Assembly: GCF_003987555.1 (NCBI RefSeq)
Contig: NZ_NGJW01000002.1
Span: 1 to 64,000, forward strand
Source of the DNA: Vagococcus lutrae
GTDB taxonomy: Bacteria; Bacillota; Bacilli; Lactobacillales; Vagococcaceae
Length of the DNA: 64,000 nt
Direction: 5' to 3'
Below are positions 10,023 to 19,481 of the stretch, piece after piece. The position numbers and the translations under genes are program-made. How positions within the stretch are numbered: position 1 is the first letter of the stretch; the number at the start of each line of letters is the position of its first letter. The notes under the pieces are model-generated. The model did no database searches and was not told the DNA's origin. It saw nothing but the letters and a program-made list of their open reading frames with translations.

Positions 10023-10046
10023 CCTATTCTAATTAAATTATATAAT

Positions 10047-10086
10047 GACCCCCAACCGTTTGATTTATATCTAACAGTTGGGGGTC
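10047..10086. terminator. Long hairpin between convergent genes
   Basis: GACCCCCAAC and GTTGGGGGTC pair perfectly; with one mismatch the arms extend to 14 bp around a 12-base loop. It lies between the convergent UPF0316 gene and pepQ and probably ends both transcripts, although there is no strong T-run. Confidence 0.6.
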
Positions 10087-10110
10087 GTTATAATGTTGTC
10101 AGTATGTTTA

Positions 10111-11214
10111 TTATTCAATAATTTGAAGAGATTTTGGTGTTTGAGTAAAAGGTATCGCACCGTCTTCGGTAACGTAGTAGCAGTCTTCAATACGTACGCC
10201 GACATCTCCAGGGATATAAATACCTGGTTCGATTGAGAAGCACATGCCTTTTTCAATGACCATATCATTTCCTTCTACAAGTGAAGGGAATTCGTGAACA
10301 CTTGTCCCAATACCATGTCCTAAACGATGGTTGAAGTATTCGCCATATCCAGCTTCGGTAATGACATCACGCGCAATTTTATCTAATTCACCCGCTGTAA
10401 TACCTGGTTTGATAGCTTTTTCAGCTTCTAATTGTGCTTGTAAGACAATATTATAAATTTTTTCTTGATGAGCCGTGGGTTCTTTGTAAGAAACAGTTCG
10501 TGTGGCATCACTACAATAGCCTTTCCAAAGCACACCTAGGTCAAATAAAACAAATTCATTTGGTTTGACTGTATTATCAGAAGGAACGCCATGCGGACTT
10601 GCTGCATTTTCGCCCGCAAGAACAATCGTATCGAAACTCATTGAGGAAACCCCACGTAGTTTTAACTGGTATTCAATTTCTGCTAAGATTTCAAACTCTT
10701 TGACGCCTTCTTTAATTGCATTAAAGGCAACTTCGAATGCGACATCTGCCCAATCACCAGCTTCAATCATTAATTGTTTTTCATCGTCTGTTTTGATAAG
10801 CATTTGACGTTGAATAAAAGGGGTTAGGTCAGCTTTGACCTGTACATTTGAAAATTGGTCGCTAAACGCATCAAAATGAGCGACAGATAGGTTATCTTTT
10901 TCAATCGCTAAATGATTGACAGAAAAATGACGTTTCTCAAATGCTTGACGTATGATAGCCCAAGGGTTTTCGCTATCTAAGTAGCTTTCGACATCGTAAT
11001 TCCAACCGCTTCGTTTAGCGTCTTCTGCGTCCAATCCCGGAGTAAAGAGGAAAGGCTCATGATTAGCTGATATGAACAGTGCCAGAATTCTTTCATGTGG
11101 TTCGCTATCAAAACCAGTAAAATAAGAAATATTATTCGGATGATTCAAATACGCTGTTTCAATTTGATTTTCTCTCATCCATTCTTGTAAAGCATTAATA
11201 CGTTGTTGATACAT
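10111..11214 (-). CDS. pepQ: Xaa-Pro dipeptidase PepQ (M24B metallopeptidase)
   Basis: Cleaves dipeptides with C-terminal proline in the cytoplasm. The 367-aa protein has a creatinase-like N-terminal domain and a pita-bread catalytic domain. The metal ligands are visible in order: Asp in VLFDLGVLWKGYCSDATRT, His in RLGHGIGTSVHE, Glu in SIEPGIYIPG and Glu in GVRIEDC. The ATG at 11214 is chosen because AAAGGA lies ten bases upstream; GTG (11223) and TTG (11220) in frame are less likely. It is transcribed away from ccpA, the classical lactic acid bacterium arrangement in which CcpA can influence pepQ. Confidence 0.93.
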   Translation of the reverse strand: MYQQRINALQEWMRENQIETAYLNHPNNISYFTGFDSEPHERILALFISANHEPFLFTPGLDAEDAKRSGWNYDVESYLDSENPWAIIRQAFEKRHFSVNHLAIEKDNLSVAHFDAFSDQFSNVQVKADLTPFIQRQMLIKTDDEKQLMIEAGDWADVAFEVAFNAIKEGVKEFEILAEIEYQLKLRGVSSMSFDTIVLAGENAASPHGVPSDNTVKPNEFVLFDLGVLWKGYCSDATRTVSYKEPTAHQEKIYNIVLQAQLEAEKAIKPGITAGELDKIARDVITEAGYGEYFNHRLGHGIGTSVHEFPSLVEGNDMVIEKGMCFSIEPGIYIPGDVGVRIEDCYYVTEDGAIPFTQTPKSLQIIE

Positions 11215-11314
11215 TAACAACACATCCTTTCATGATATAACTATAGAACATAAAGTCATTTCTTTCAATCGATATCAAATTTTAAATTTTCTTTTCATTT
11301 TCATGAAAACAGTA

Positions 11315-11328
11315 CTAAAACGCTTGCA
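11315..11328. promoter_or_regulatory. cre site (CcpA operator) upstream of ccpA
   Basis: CTAAAACGCTTGCA matches 12 of 14 positions of the cre consensus TGWAARCGYTWNCA. It overlaps the -35 box of the ccpA promoter, so CcpA bound here would be expected to limit its own synthesis. The divergent pepQ could also be affected. Confidence 0.7.
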
Positions 11329-11352
11329 TTTGCTTTATTTTTCTGATATGTT
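11324..11352 (+). promoter_or_regulatory. Promoter of ccpA
   Basis: TTGCAT (11324-11329), 17 bp, TATGTT (11347-11352). The -35 box overlaps the cre, and the -10 lies inside the palindrome CTGATA-TGT-TATCAG (11343-11357). Confidence 0.6.
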
Positions 11353-11416
11353 ATCAGTAGTTATAGAATATGTTATTTTCTGAAATGAAATGTAAATAGA
11401 AACGGAGAAAAGAAGA

Positions 11417-12418
11417 ATGGAAAAACAAACAATTACAATTTATGATGTAGCTCGTGAAGCAAATGTTTCTATGGCTACGGTATCACGTGTTGTGAACGGC
11501 AACCAAAACGTAAAACCTGTGACAAGAAAAAAAGTATTAGAGGTTATTGAGCGCTTGGATTACCGACCAAATGCAGTGGCTAGAGGACTAGCAAGTAAGA
11601 AAACAACCACAGTCGGAGTTATTATCCCAGACGTTAGCAACATCTACTTCTCATCACTTGCGCGTGGTATTGATGACGTTGCAACGATGTATAAGTATAA
11701 TATTATTTTAGCGAACTCAGACGGAAACGCCGAAAAAGAGATTAATGTGTTAAATAACTTGCTTGCTAAACAAGTAGATGGCGTTATCTTTATGGGACAT
11801 CATATTACAGATGAGATTCGTGGAGAGTTTTCTCGCTCTAAAACACCAGTTGTGTTAGCTGGATCTATTGATCCAGATGAGCAAGTAGGTTCAGTTAATA
11901 TTGACTATCACGAAGGAGCAAAAGAAGCCGTTGAATTATTGATTGAAAATGGCAATGAAAAAGTAGCCTTTGTAAGTGGCTCATTACTTGACCCGATTAA
12001 TGGGAAAGAGCGTTTAGCTGGTTACAAAGAAGCATTGAAAAAACATGACTTAACGTATACTGAAGGATTAGTATTCGAGTCAGAATACGTCTATAAAAAT
12101 GGGGAAGACCTAGCTGAGCGTTTACTTTTTGCTGGCGCAACAGCAGCTTACGTTGCCGATGATTTATTAGCAGTAGGTATTTCAAATGCATTAACAGATA
12201 AAGGCGTTAAGATTCCTGAAGAATTTGAAATTATTACAACAAATAATTCGCTATTAACCGACATTGTACGTCCAAAAATGACAAGTTTAACACAACCTTT
12301 ATATGATATCGGTGCCGTTTCAATGCGTCTACTTACAAAAATGATGAATAAAGAGGAAAATGACGAAAAAACAGTTATTTTACCTCATGGCATTAGTCGT
12401 AAAGATTCAACAAAATAA
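11417..12418 (+). CDS. ccpA: Catabolite control protein A
   Basis: LacI/GalR-family global regulator of carbon catabolite control; with HPr phosphorylated on Ser46 it binds cre sites. The 333-aa protein starts with the helix-turn-helix TIYDVAREANVSMATVSRVVNG and the hinge helix YRPNAVARGLASKKT, then a periplasmic-binding-like core with VGVIIPDVSN and ending near HGISRKDST, all characteristic of CcpA. It is divergent from pepQ. The same AAAACGCTTGCA core found at its own promoter also occurs at the malE promoter in this window, so this protein is probably one regulator of the maltodextrin operon. Confidence 0.96.
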   Translation: MEKQTITIYDVAREANVSMATVSRVVNGNQNVKPVTRKKVLEVIERLDYRPNAVARGLASKKTTTVGVIIPDVSNIYFSSLARGIDDVATMYKYNIILANSDGNAEKEINVLNNLLAKQVDGVIFMGHHITDEIRGEFSRSKTPVVLAGSIDPDEQVGSVNIDYHEGAKEAVELLIENGNEKVAFVSGSLLDPINGKERLAGYKEALKKHDLTYTEGLVFESEYVYKNGEDLAERLLFAGATAAYVADDLLAVGISNALTDKGVKIPEEFEIITTNNSLLTDIVRPKMTSLTQPLYDIGAVSMRLLTKMMNKEENDEKTVILPHGISRKDSTK

Positions 12419-12424
12419 TATAAT

Positions 12425-12479
12425 AAAAAACTTGGTATGTAAGGTCGCCGTTCAGGCAACTTACATACCAAGTTTTTTT
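12425..12479. terminator. Bidirectional terminator between ccpA and the PBP gene
   Basis: AACTTGGTATGTAAG pairs with CTTACATACCAAGTT; the loop holds a further GCC/GGC stem. Runs of A before and T after the stem let it act in both directions for these convergent genes. Confidence 0.88.
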
Positions 12480-14850
12480 AATCTTCATCGTCCTTACTAT
12501 CTGACTCTTTTTCATCGTCTTTTTCAGGTTCTCTTGAAGTCGGTTTTGTTTCTTTTTTTGGTTTTGGGGGTGTTTTTTTAGGTTGTAAATGGGCATTCCA
12601 GAACTGTTGGTAATTGGCATCTGTCCCGCCAATACCAAAGCGGAAGTCAGGGTTAGCCGCACCATTTTGCGCGAAGTAACTTTGTACTTTTTTACCTGGT
12701 ACGTTAATGTTACGTCCATTTATAGTGATATTCCCCATTTTTGTTCCGGTTAGATCAGATACTTCTGATTTAATCACGCTATTATCTAATTCAAAACGTT
12801 GATTGACTTTAAATAAGTCAGGTTGTTGTTGATAGGCAGCGTTTGCGATCATTGCCCACATTTGCATATTATTATTACCCCAACGATAATCCATCGAAGA
12901 ATGTCCATCTTCTTTTCCAATCCATGTTGTTAATGTCACACCGGGTGTTGATGCAATAAACCAGTAGTCACGTTCTAATTCTGATGTCCCTGTTTTACCT
13001 ACCCAGTCGGCATTGGCTAAGTTATTATCTAATCCATATAGTGCGCCTTTCGCGGGGCGACCAGTTCCGTTATTATCATTTAAGACGTGGCGCATTAAAT
13101 CTTGCATGATAGTGGCGGTAGCTGGTTTGAAAACAGGAATACCGGCATCTTGATGTTCATATATAACCTCTTCATTTGGCGCTACAATCTTATGAATCAT
13201 ATAGCCTTTTTGATAAACGCCATTATTTGCCAATGTTTGATAATAATTCGTCTGTTCGTCAACCGTCACTTCTCCCGTACCAAGAGGTAGAGAGAGGTGT
13301 GAGAAGTTATCCGGATTAATTGTACTGTTCATTTTTTGGAAATAATCATAAACGTTGGTTCGTTCGATTAGTTTTTCGTACAAGTTTACGACAGGAATGT
13401 TGTCTGATACAGCTAAAGCTTTGCTAACCGACTTAAATTCATTTCCTGACTGTCCTCCGTAGTTCGTGAGTTTTCCACCACCCGGATAATTACGAGCATG
13501 ATTGGAAAGTTGTGACTCACTGCCAATCATTCCTGTATCAATGGCTGGTGCGTACGCTACAATAGGTTTCATTGTCGAACCGGGTGAACGTCGTGAATTA
13601 AAAGCGTGGTTATTTTGACTTTCTTCGTAATTTCGCCCTGCTACGAAACCAATGATTTTTCCTGATTGATTTTCCATTAAGACACTACCTAGCTGAACGG
13701 TATTGCCTGAACCATCATCTAAAATATAGCCACTGTTTTGAGCAGTATTATTCATTGCTTCATAAATGTTTTTGTTGATCGTTGTTTGGACGACATATCC
13801 ACCACGTCGTAATTCGCGTTCAGCTAATTGATAGTACTTGTCATAGAGCTTGTCATCTTTTTTAATATCGGCTTCGCTAATGTTATCCTTTTCGTAAATC
13901 TTTGTCATAAGCGTTTCAATCGTGTCATTTTCTACTTGATAGTATAAGTAGTTATTCGTCTGATCAGTGATAATTTCTTGAGGTAAGAAGTCTTGTTTTA
14001 AATCGTAGTTTAAAGCTTCTTCGTATTGTGCTTTATCAATAAATTTTTCACGATACATGCTATATAACACTTGATTTTTCCGTTCTAGACCATAAGTTAA
14101 CCCTTCATCTGGTTTGATTTGTCCAAGATTAGTGTAGGGTGAATAAACAATAGGACTTTGCGGTAAGCCCGCGATAAACGCTGCTTGAGGAAGTGATAAA
14201 TCATCAGCATTTTTTCCAAATAATCCTCGCGCTGCTTCTTGAATTCCAGCAATATTTTGTCCTTTATTATTTCTTCCGAAAGGGGAAACATTTAAATAGG
14301 CAGTTAATATTTCTTCTTTCGACAACATTTTTTCTAAGCGAAGAGCTAAAAGGATTTCATTGGCTTTTCGTGAGAATGTGGTTTCGTCTGTTAAAATTTG
14401 TTGCTTAACTAACTGTTGAGTCAAGGTTGAACCGCCAGATTGTCCGCCAATTCCAGTAATATCTGAGATAACGGCACGAAGTAAGGCTTTAGGTACAATG
14501 CCTTTATGTACGTTAAAGTATTCATCTTCCGTCGCAATTAGTGCTTGTTCTACAATTGGTGAGATTTGCTCGGAATTGACACGCGTTCTAACTAAATCTG
14601 ATTTAAAGTCAGCGATTTTTTCTCCATTATCATAGGTAAAGGAGGAGACTAATTCAATATCATTGATTGCTTTGACCATTGTTTCCTTATCTGGTACTTC
14701 TGTATCTGAAACAAGAAAAGCAAAATAGCCTAACCCAATCCCTAATGACAAGGTGCCCCCTAATATCAAGACTGTTATAAAAAAGTAACCTAGCGAACGT
14801 AAGACGCTAAGGAAAACATTTAGTCCGAAAAACACCCGTTCTTTATTCAT
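12478..14850 (-). CDS. Class A penicillin-binding protein (PBP1A/2A type)
   Basis: Bifunctional peptidoglycan polymerase and cross-linker, 790 aa. After a cytoplasmic N-terminus and one membrane anchor (about 15-45) comes the GT51 glycosyltransferase domain with the catalytic Glu in ATEDEYFNVHKG and the motif GGSTLTQQLVKQ. The transpeptidase domain has SxxK in PGSTMKP, SDN in AVSDNIP and KTG in VGKTGTSE. The last 35 residues are a charged Pro/Lys/Glu/Asp tail. AGGGG and an extended -10 (TGTTATAAT, 14892-14899 on the minus strand) precede the gene. It stands alone between ccpA and tyrS. Confidence 0.94.
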   Translation of the reverse strand: MNKERVFFGLNVFLSVLRSLGYFFITVLILGGTLSLGIGLGYFAFLVSDTEVPDKETMVKAINDIELVSSFTYDNGEKIADFKSDLVRTRVNSEQISPIVEQALIATEDEYFNVHKGIVPKALLRAVISDITGIGGQSGGSTLTQQLVKQQILTDETTFSRKANEILLALRLEKMLSKEEILTAYLNVSPFGRNNKGQNIAGIQEAARGLFGKNADDLSLPQAAFIAGLPQSPIVYSPYTNLGQIKPDEGLTYGLERKNQVLYSMYREKFIDKAQYEEALNYDLKQDFLPQEIITDQTNNYLYYQVENDTIETLMTKIYEKDNISEADIKKDDKLYDKYYQLAERELRRGGYVVQTTINKNIYEAMNNTAQNSGYILDDGSGNTVQLGSVLMENQSGKIIGFVAGRNYEESQNNHAFNSRRSPGSTMKPIVAYAPAIDTGMIGSESQLSNHARNYPGGGKLTNYGGQSGNEFKSVSKALAVSDNIPVVNLYEKLIERTNVYDYFQKMNSTINPDNFSHLSLPLGTGEVTVDEQTNYYQTLANNGVYQKGYMIHKIVAPNEEVIYEHQDAGIPVFKPATATIMQDLMRHVLNDNNGTGRPAKGALYGLDNNLANADWVGKTGTSELERDYWFIASTPGVTLTTWIGKEDGHSSMDYRWGNNNMQMWAMIANAAYQQQPDLFKVNQRFELDNSVIKSEVSDLTGTKMGNITINGRNINVPGKKVQSYFAQNGAANPDFRFGIGGTDANYQQFWNAHLQPKKTPPKPKKETKPTSREPEKDDEKESDSKDDED

Positions 14851-15040
14851 TTTTGTTTCATCACCCCTAATTCCTTTGATAGAATCACTTTATTATAACA
14901 AAATCTTTTATTCAATGGTAGGATTCTTTACAAGATACAACTTTTGTCGTAGATAATTTGATTAAAAACAGTTGAAAGTCTTTTCATTACTACGGGAATA
15001 AGATAAGATAAAGAAGTATAGATTACAAGGAGGAAGTTAG

Positions 15041-16303
15041 ATGAGCACAGATTTTTTACAAGAATTGCGTGATCGCGGTTTAGTCTATCAGATTACGGAT
15101 GAAGAAGCCTTACAAGAAAAATTAAATAAAGAGTCTGTTAAACTTTATATTGGGTTTGACCCCACTGCAGATAGTTTACACATTGGACATCTTTTGCCGA
15201 TTTTAACGTTACGTCGTTTCCAATTACAAGGACATGTACCCATTGCCTTAGTTGGAGGCGGTACGGGGATGATTGGAGACCCATCATTTAAAGATGCTGA
15301 GAGAAGTTTAAATACCACTGAAACGGTAGCATCATGGGCAGACAGTTTACGGAAACAATTAGAATCATTTATTGATTTTGAAAATGATCAAAACCCAGCA
15401 ATTATTGCGAACAACCATGATTGGTTAGGCAGTATGTTATTGATTGACTTCTTAAGAGATGTTGGTAAAAATTTTACCATCAATTATATGATGAGTAAAG
15501 AAAGTGTTAAGCGTCGTATTGAGACAGGTATCTCTTATACTGAGTTTGCGTATCAATTACTTCAGGCATACGATTTTCTAAAATTATATGACACCCATGA
15601 TTGTTCATTACAGTTAGGTGGTAGTGACCAGTGGGGGAATATTACATCTGGAATCGAATTATTGCGCCGCGAACGAGAAGTCCAAGGTTACGGGCTTACT
15701 ATGCCACTTATTAAAAAGGCAGACGGAACAAAATTCGGTAAAACTGAAGGAAATGCGGTTTGGTTAGACGCAGAAAAAACAAGCCCTTATGAGTTTTATC
15801 AATTCTGGTATAACACTGATGACCGTGATGCTGTTCAATTCTTAAAATATTTTACTTTCTTATCATTAGAAGAGATTGCTGAGATTGAAAAAGAGTTTAT
15901 GGCAGCCCCACACCAACGTGCTGCACAAAAAGTATTGGCGCGTGAAGTCACTACGCTAGCTCATGGCGAAGCAGCGTATGAACAAGCACTTAAGATTTCA
16001 GAGGCGTTGTTTAGTGGAGATATCAAAGAGTTAAATGCCGAAGAAATCAAACAAGGATTTAAAGATGTTCCTAACTATAATGTTGATTCAGAGGATGACT
16101 TAAATATTGTTGAACTATTAGTTACTTCTGGTCTCGTCACATCTAAACGTCAAGCACGTGAAGATGTCACTAACGGTGCGATTTATATTAATGGTGACCG
16201 CGTACAAGATTTAGATTATCAATTAGATGAAACAGATAAGATTGATAATCAATTTACAGTACTTCGACGTGGTAAGAAGAAATATTTCTTGCTAAAATTT
16301 TAA
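15041..16303 (+). CDS. tyrS: Tyrosyl-tRNA synthetase
   Basis: Charges tRNA-Tyr. The 420-aa class I enzyme has the HIGH motif in SLHIGHLLP (about 47-50), the tyrosine-binding region around [21 protein letters not shown], and KFGKTEGN (about 230) in place of KMSKS, as in TyrS rather than the TyrZ form. An S4-like RNA-binding domain (about 350-420, [16 protein letters not shown]) closes the protein. AAGGAGG precedes the ATG. The upstream 190 bp does not contain the conserved T-box AGGGTGG element. Confidence 0.96.
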   Translation: MSTDFLQELRDRGLVYQITDEEALQEKLNKESVKLYIGFDPTADSLHIGHLLPILTLRRFQLQGHVPIALVGGGTGMIGDPSFKDAERSLNTTETVASWADSLRKQLESFIDFENDQNPAIIANNHDWLGSMLLIDFLRDVGKNFTINYMMSKESVKRRIETGISYTEFAYQLLQAYDFLKLYDTHDCSLQLGGSDQWGNITSGIELLRREREVQGYGLTMPLIKKADGTKFGKTEGNAVWLDAEKTSPYEFYQFWYNTDDRDAVQFLKYFTFLSLEEIAEIEKEFMAAPHQRAAQKVLAREVTTLAHGEAAYEQALKISEALFSGDIKELNAEEIKQGFKDVPNYNVDSEDDLNIVELLVTSGLVTSKRQAREDVTNGAIYINGDRVQDLDYQLDETDKIDNQFTVLRRGKKKYFLLKF

Positions 16304-16313
16304 TTAAGCATAG

Positions 16314-16347
16314 AGGACAATGTCTGAGAACATTGTCCTTTCTTTTT
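16314..16347 (+). terminator. tyrS terminator
   Basis: AGGACAATGT pairs with ACATTGTCCT around a 6-base loop, followed by TTCTTTTTT. Confidence 0.88.
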
Positions 16348-16370
16348 TGTGATTGAATCAAACAGTTTCG

Positions 16371-16399
16371 TTGAGTCTCTTTACAAAAAAAGATACAAT
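16371..16399 (+). promoter_or_regulatory. Promoter of nfo
   Basis: TTGAGT (16371-16376), 17 bp, TACAAT (16394-16399), 34 bp before the chosen ATG. Confidence 0.6.
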
Positions 16400-16432
16400 A
16401 AGGTAGTAGTGATGATACGAGGAGGAAAGTCG

Positions 16433-17320
16433 ATGTTATTAGGTTCTCATGTAAGTATGAGTGGCAAAAAAATGCTATTAGGTTCAGCAGAAGAAGCAGC
16501 AAGTTATGGTGCTTCAACGTTTATGATTTATACAGGTGCCCCACAAAATACGCGCCGTAAAGCGGTAGAAGAAATGAATATACCAGCAGGGCAAGCATAT
16601 ATGACAGAAAATGGTTTGAGTCACATGGTGATTCATGCGCCATATATCATTAATCTAGGAAATACTAAAAAACCAGAAAATTTTGGTTTTGCTACACAGT
16701 TTTTAAGAGATGAGATCGCTCGTTCGGAAGCGTTAGGTGGAACGCAAATTACCATGCATCCTGGCGCCCATGTTGGAGCAGGAGCTGATGCTGGGATTGC
16801 ACAAATTGTCAAAGGTTTAAATGAAGTGTTGACGCGTGAACAAGTACCACAGATAGCGTTGGAAACAATGGCTGGTAAAGGAACGGAAATCGGACGTTCG
16901 TTTGATGAAATTGCACGGATTATTGATGGTGTGACATTTAACGAGAAGTTATCGGTCACGTTGGATACGTGTCATATTCATGATGCGGGATATGATGTTC
17001 AAGATTTTGATGCAGTGTTAACAGAGTTTGACAAAATTATCGGTTTAGACCGATTAAAAGTCATCCACGTCAATGATTCGAAAAATGTTAGAGGGGCGCA
17101 AAAAGACCGCCACGCTAATATCGGATTTGGTGAGATAGGATTTGAAGCGTTAAATCGTGTCGTTCATCATGAAGCACTGGTTGACTTGCCTAAAATTTTA
17201 GAAACACCATATGTTGGTCCAGATAAGAAAACAGCGAAAGCACCTTATGGTTTTGAAATTGCGATGTTAAAAAAAGGCGTTTTTGAGCCTAATTTACTTG
17301 AGCAAATTCAAGAAGCATAG
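16433..17320 (+). CDS. nfo: Endonuclease IV (AP endonuclease)
   Basis: Cuts DNA at abasic sites in base excision repair using three zinc ions. The 295-aa TIM-barrel protein begins [16 protein letters not shown] and contains the expected metal ligands: His in MHPGAHVG, Glu in IALETMAG, Asp and His in [12 protein letters not shown], and VIHVNDSK. The ATG at 16433 is chosen because AGGAGG lies seven bases upstream and the length then matches the family; the longer in-frame start at 16349 lies upstream of the promoter. It is a single-gene unit between tyrS and yneF. Confidence 0.94.
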   Translation: MLLGSHVSMSGKKMLLGSAEEAASYGASTFMIYTGAPQNTRRKAVEEMNIPAGQAYMTENGLSHMVIHAPYIINLGNTKKPENFGFATQFLRDEIARSEALGGTQITMHPGAHVGAGADAGIAQIVKGLNEVLTREQVPQIALETMAGKGTEIGRSFDEIARIIDGVTFNEKLSVTLDTCHIHDAGYDVQDFDAVLTEFDKIIGLDRLKVIHVNDSKNVRGAQKDRHANIGFGEIGFEALNRVVHHEALVDLPKILETPYVGPDKKTAKAPYGFEIAMLKKGVFEPNLLEQIQEA

Positions 17321-17428
17321 ATGTCAGGCTATTTTTGAAAATTTCATTAAAAAACTTTCCCAATCACTGTAAAATGTAGTACAATTAATGATTGAGAGTA
17401 GAAGTTTTAATGGAAGGAGCGAATAGAT

Positions 17429-17653
17429 ATGAGCACAGGATGGGTTATCTTAATTGCTGTGATAGCTTTAGCAATCGGTGTGGTAGGCGGATTTTTCTTA
17501 GCACGCAAATACATGGAAGATTACTTACAAAAAAATCCTCCCGTTAATGAGGATATGTTACGTATGATGATGATGCAGATGGGTCAAAAACCGTCAGAGA
17601 AAAAACTGCGTCAAATGATGGCGAACATGAAAACACAAACTGGGAAAAAATAG
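17429..17653 (+). CDS. YneF family small membrane protein (UPF0154)
   Basis: A 74-aa protein with one N-terminal transmembrane helix (about 5-27, [19 protein letters not shown]) and a basic, Met-rich cytoplasmic tail including [24 protein letters not shown], the conserved part of the YneF/UPF0154 family. Function unknown. GGAGCG precedes the ATG. It lies between nfo and the ABC exporter genes. Confidence 0.88.
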   Translation: MSTGWVILIAVIALAIGVVGGFFLARKYMEDYLQKNPPVNEDMLRMMMMQMGQKPSEKKLRQMMANMKTQTGKK

Positions 17654-17674
17654 TCCCAGTTTATTCATGATAGA

Positions 17675-17711
17675 AAAACGGGTTGCTTTTTTAGGCACCT
17701 GTTTTTTTATT
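17675..17711 (+). terminator. Probable terminator after yneF
   Basis: An imperfect hairpin (ACGGGTTGC region with GGCACCTGT) is followed by TTTTTTT. The stem has mismatches. Confidence 0.4.
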
Positions 17712-17732
17712 TAGGTAAAAGGAGGTAGACAT

Positions 17733-19481
17733 ATGCAAATTTTTAAAAAGTTAGGTTGGTTTTTTAAAGAAGAAAAAAAGGCCTACACGTTAGGAATTAT
17801 CTCTTTAATTTTAGTAGCGCTTTTACAAGTTATTACCCCACGTATGATTGGGATGATTGTCGATGCGATTAATATCGGGACATTAACGTCTAGTCGATTG
17901 TGGAAAATGGTAGGGATTATTGTTGTAGCAGGAATAGGTCAGTATGCGTTACGTTATGTATGGCGTACGAATATTTGGGGGAGTGCAGCTCGTTTAGAAA
18001 AACGATTAAGAAAAAACTTGTTTCATCATTTCACTCGTATGGACCAAATTTTCTTTCAAACATACCGTACAGGAGATTTAATGGCACATGCGACAAACGA
18101 CTTAAATGCCATTCAAATGGTTGCCGGTGCTGGTATTTTAACGTTGGTAGACTCGTTACTTAATGGGGGAGTTACTATCATTGCGATGTTATTAATTGAT
18201 TGGCGTTTGACGCTTATCGTCTTATTACCGTTACCTTTATTAGGTTTAACGTCGCGAAAACTAGGGTCTAAACTACATACTGCATTTCGTGATTCGCAAG
18301 CAGCTTTTTCGACAATTAACGATAAAGTTCAAGAGAGTATCTCAGGTATCAAAGTTATTAAAACATTTGGACAAGAAGCAGAAGATATCGTTGATTTTGA
18401 AACAAAAGTTGATGAAGCAACCGTTAAAATCAATCGCGTCAATTTTTTGGACTCATTATTCGATCCGATTATTACTTTTATTATTGGTCTTTCATACGCG
18501 GTTACGATTTTAGCAGGTGGCTATTTTGTTATGAATGAGTTCATTTCGATTGGTGAAATGGTCGCATTTTTTGGCTACATCACGATGTTAGTCTGGCCGA
18601 TGTTTGCTATTGGGCGTTTGTTTAATATTTTAGAGCGCGGTAGTGCGAGTTATGACCGTGTACAAGAGCTTTTATCAGAAAAATCAACTATTATCGAATC
18701 TCCGACAGCCATTCAAACACCAGCTAAAGGCGATGTTGTGATAGATATTGCACAATTTAGCTATCATGATGAAGATACGCCGACGTTAGAAAATATTGAT
18801 ATTCATCTTAAACGTGGTGAAACGTTGGGAATCGTCGGGAAAACAGGTGCAGGTAAAACAACCTTATTAAAACTTTTAATGCGTGAATATGATGATTTTG
18901 ACGGCAAAATCTTATTTGGTGATTATGAATTAAAAGACTATTCACTAGATGCGTTATTGAATACGATTGGTTACGTTGCCCAGGATAACTTCTTGTTTTC
19001 AATGACGATTCGCGATAACATTCGCTTTGCCAAACCAGATGCCACACAAGAAGAAGTCGAAGCGGTTGCCAAAATGACGGCCATTCATGATGATATTTTA
19101 GGGTTTCCTGAAGGGTACGACACGCTTGTTGGCGAACGTGGGGTTTCATTGTCGGGTGGTCAAAAGCAACGTATTTCGATTGCTCGTGCCTTGATACTGA
19201 ATCCAGAGTTATTAATATTGGATGACGCGTTATCAGCTGTTGACGCTAAGACGGAGGAACAGATTCTTACGAACTTGAAACAAATGCGTCAAGACAGAAC
19301 GACAGTTATTACCGCTCATCGCTTAAGTAGTGTCATGCATAGTGAAGAAATCGTCGTTATTGAAGAGGGTCATATCGCTGAAAGAGGTACTCATCATGAA
19401 TTAGTAACGCAACATGGATGGTATGCGAAGATGTATGAACAACAGCAATTGGCTTCTAAAATTGAAGGAGGGGGAATATAA
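17733..19481 (+). CDS. ABC exporter half-transporter, degenerate-site subunit (BmrC/LmrC/EfrC-like)
   Basis: First half of a heterodimeric multidrug-type exporter, 582 aa, with an N-terminal six-helix membrane domain and a C-terminal ATPase domain (Walker A GKTGAGKTT near 370). The signature LSGGQ is intact, but the Walker B reads LILDDALSAVDA, with Asp where the catalytic Glu normally is (about residue 497). This pattern marks the subunit with the inactive site in LmrCD, BmrCD and EfrCD. AAAGGAGGT precedes the ATG. Its stop overlaps the start of the next gene by one base (TAATG), so the two are translationally coupled. Confidence 0.88.
   Translation: MQIFKKLGWFFKEEKKAYTLGIISLILVALLQVITPRMIGMIVDAINIGTLTSSRLWKMVGIIVVAGIGQYALRYVWRTNIWGSAARLEKRLRKNLFHHFTRMDQIFFQTYRTGDLMAHATNDLNAIQMVAGAGILTLVDSLLNGGVTIIAMLLIDWRLTLIVLLPLPLLGLTSRKLGSKLHTAFRDSQAAFSTINDKVQESISGIKVIKTFGQEAEDIVDFETKVDEATVKINRVNFLDSLFDPIITFIIGLSYAVTILAGGYFVMNEFISIGEMVAFFGYITMLVWPMFAIGRLFNILERGSASYDRVQELLSEKSTIIESPTAIQTPAKGDVVIDIAQFSYHDEDTPTLENIDIHLKRGETLGIVGKTGAGKTTLLKLLMREYDDFDGKILFGDYELKDYSLDALLNTIGYVAQDNFLFSMTIRDNIRFAKPDATQEEVEAVAKMTAIHDDILGFPEGYDTLVGERGVSLSGGQKQRISIARALILNPELLILDDALSAVDAKTEEQILTNLKQMRQDRTTVITAHRLSSVMHSEEIVVIEEGHIAERGTHHELVTQHGWYAKMYEQQQLASKIEGGGI

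Noticed and set aside
14851-15040. T-box riboswitch before tyrS
   Set aside because: The 190-bp spacer is shared with the divergent PBP promoter, lacks the conserved AGGGTGG sequence and has no terminator before the start codon.
16349-16432. N-terminal extension of endonuclease IV from ATG 16349
   Set aside because: The extension lies over the tyrS terminator tail and the nfo promoter; AGGAGG supports the ATG at 16433.
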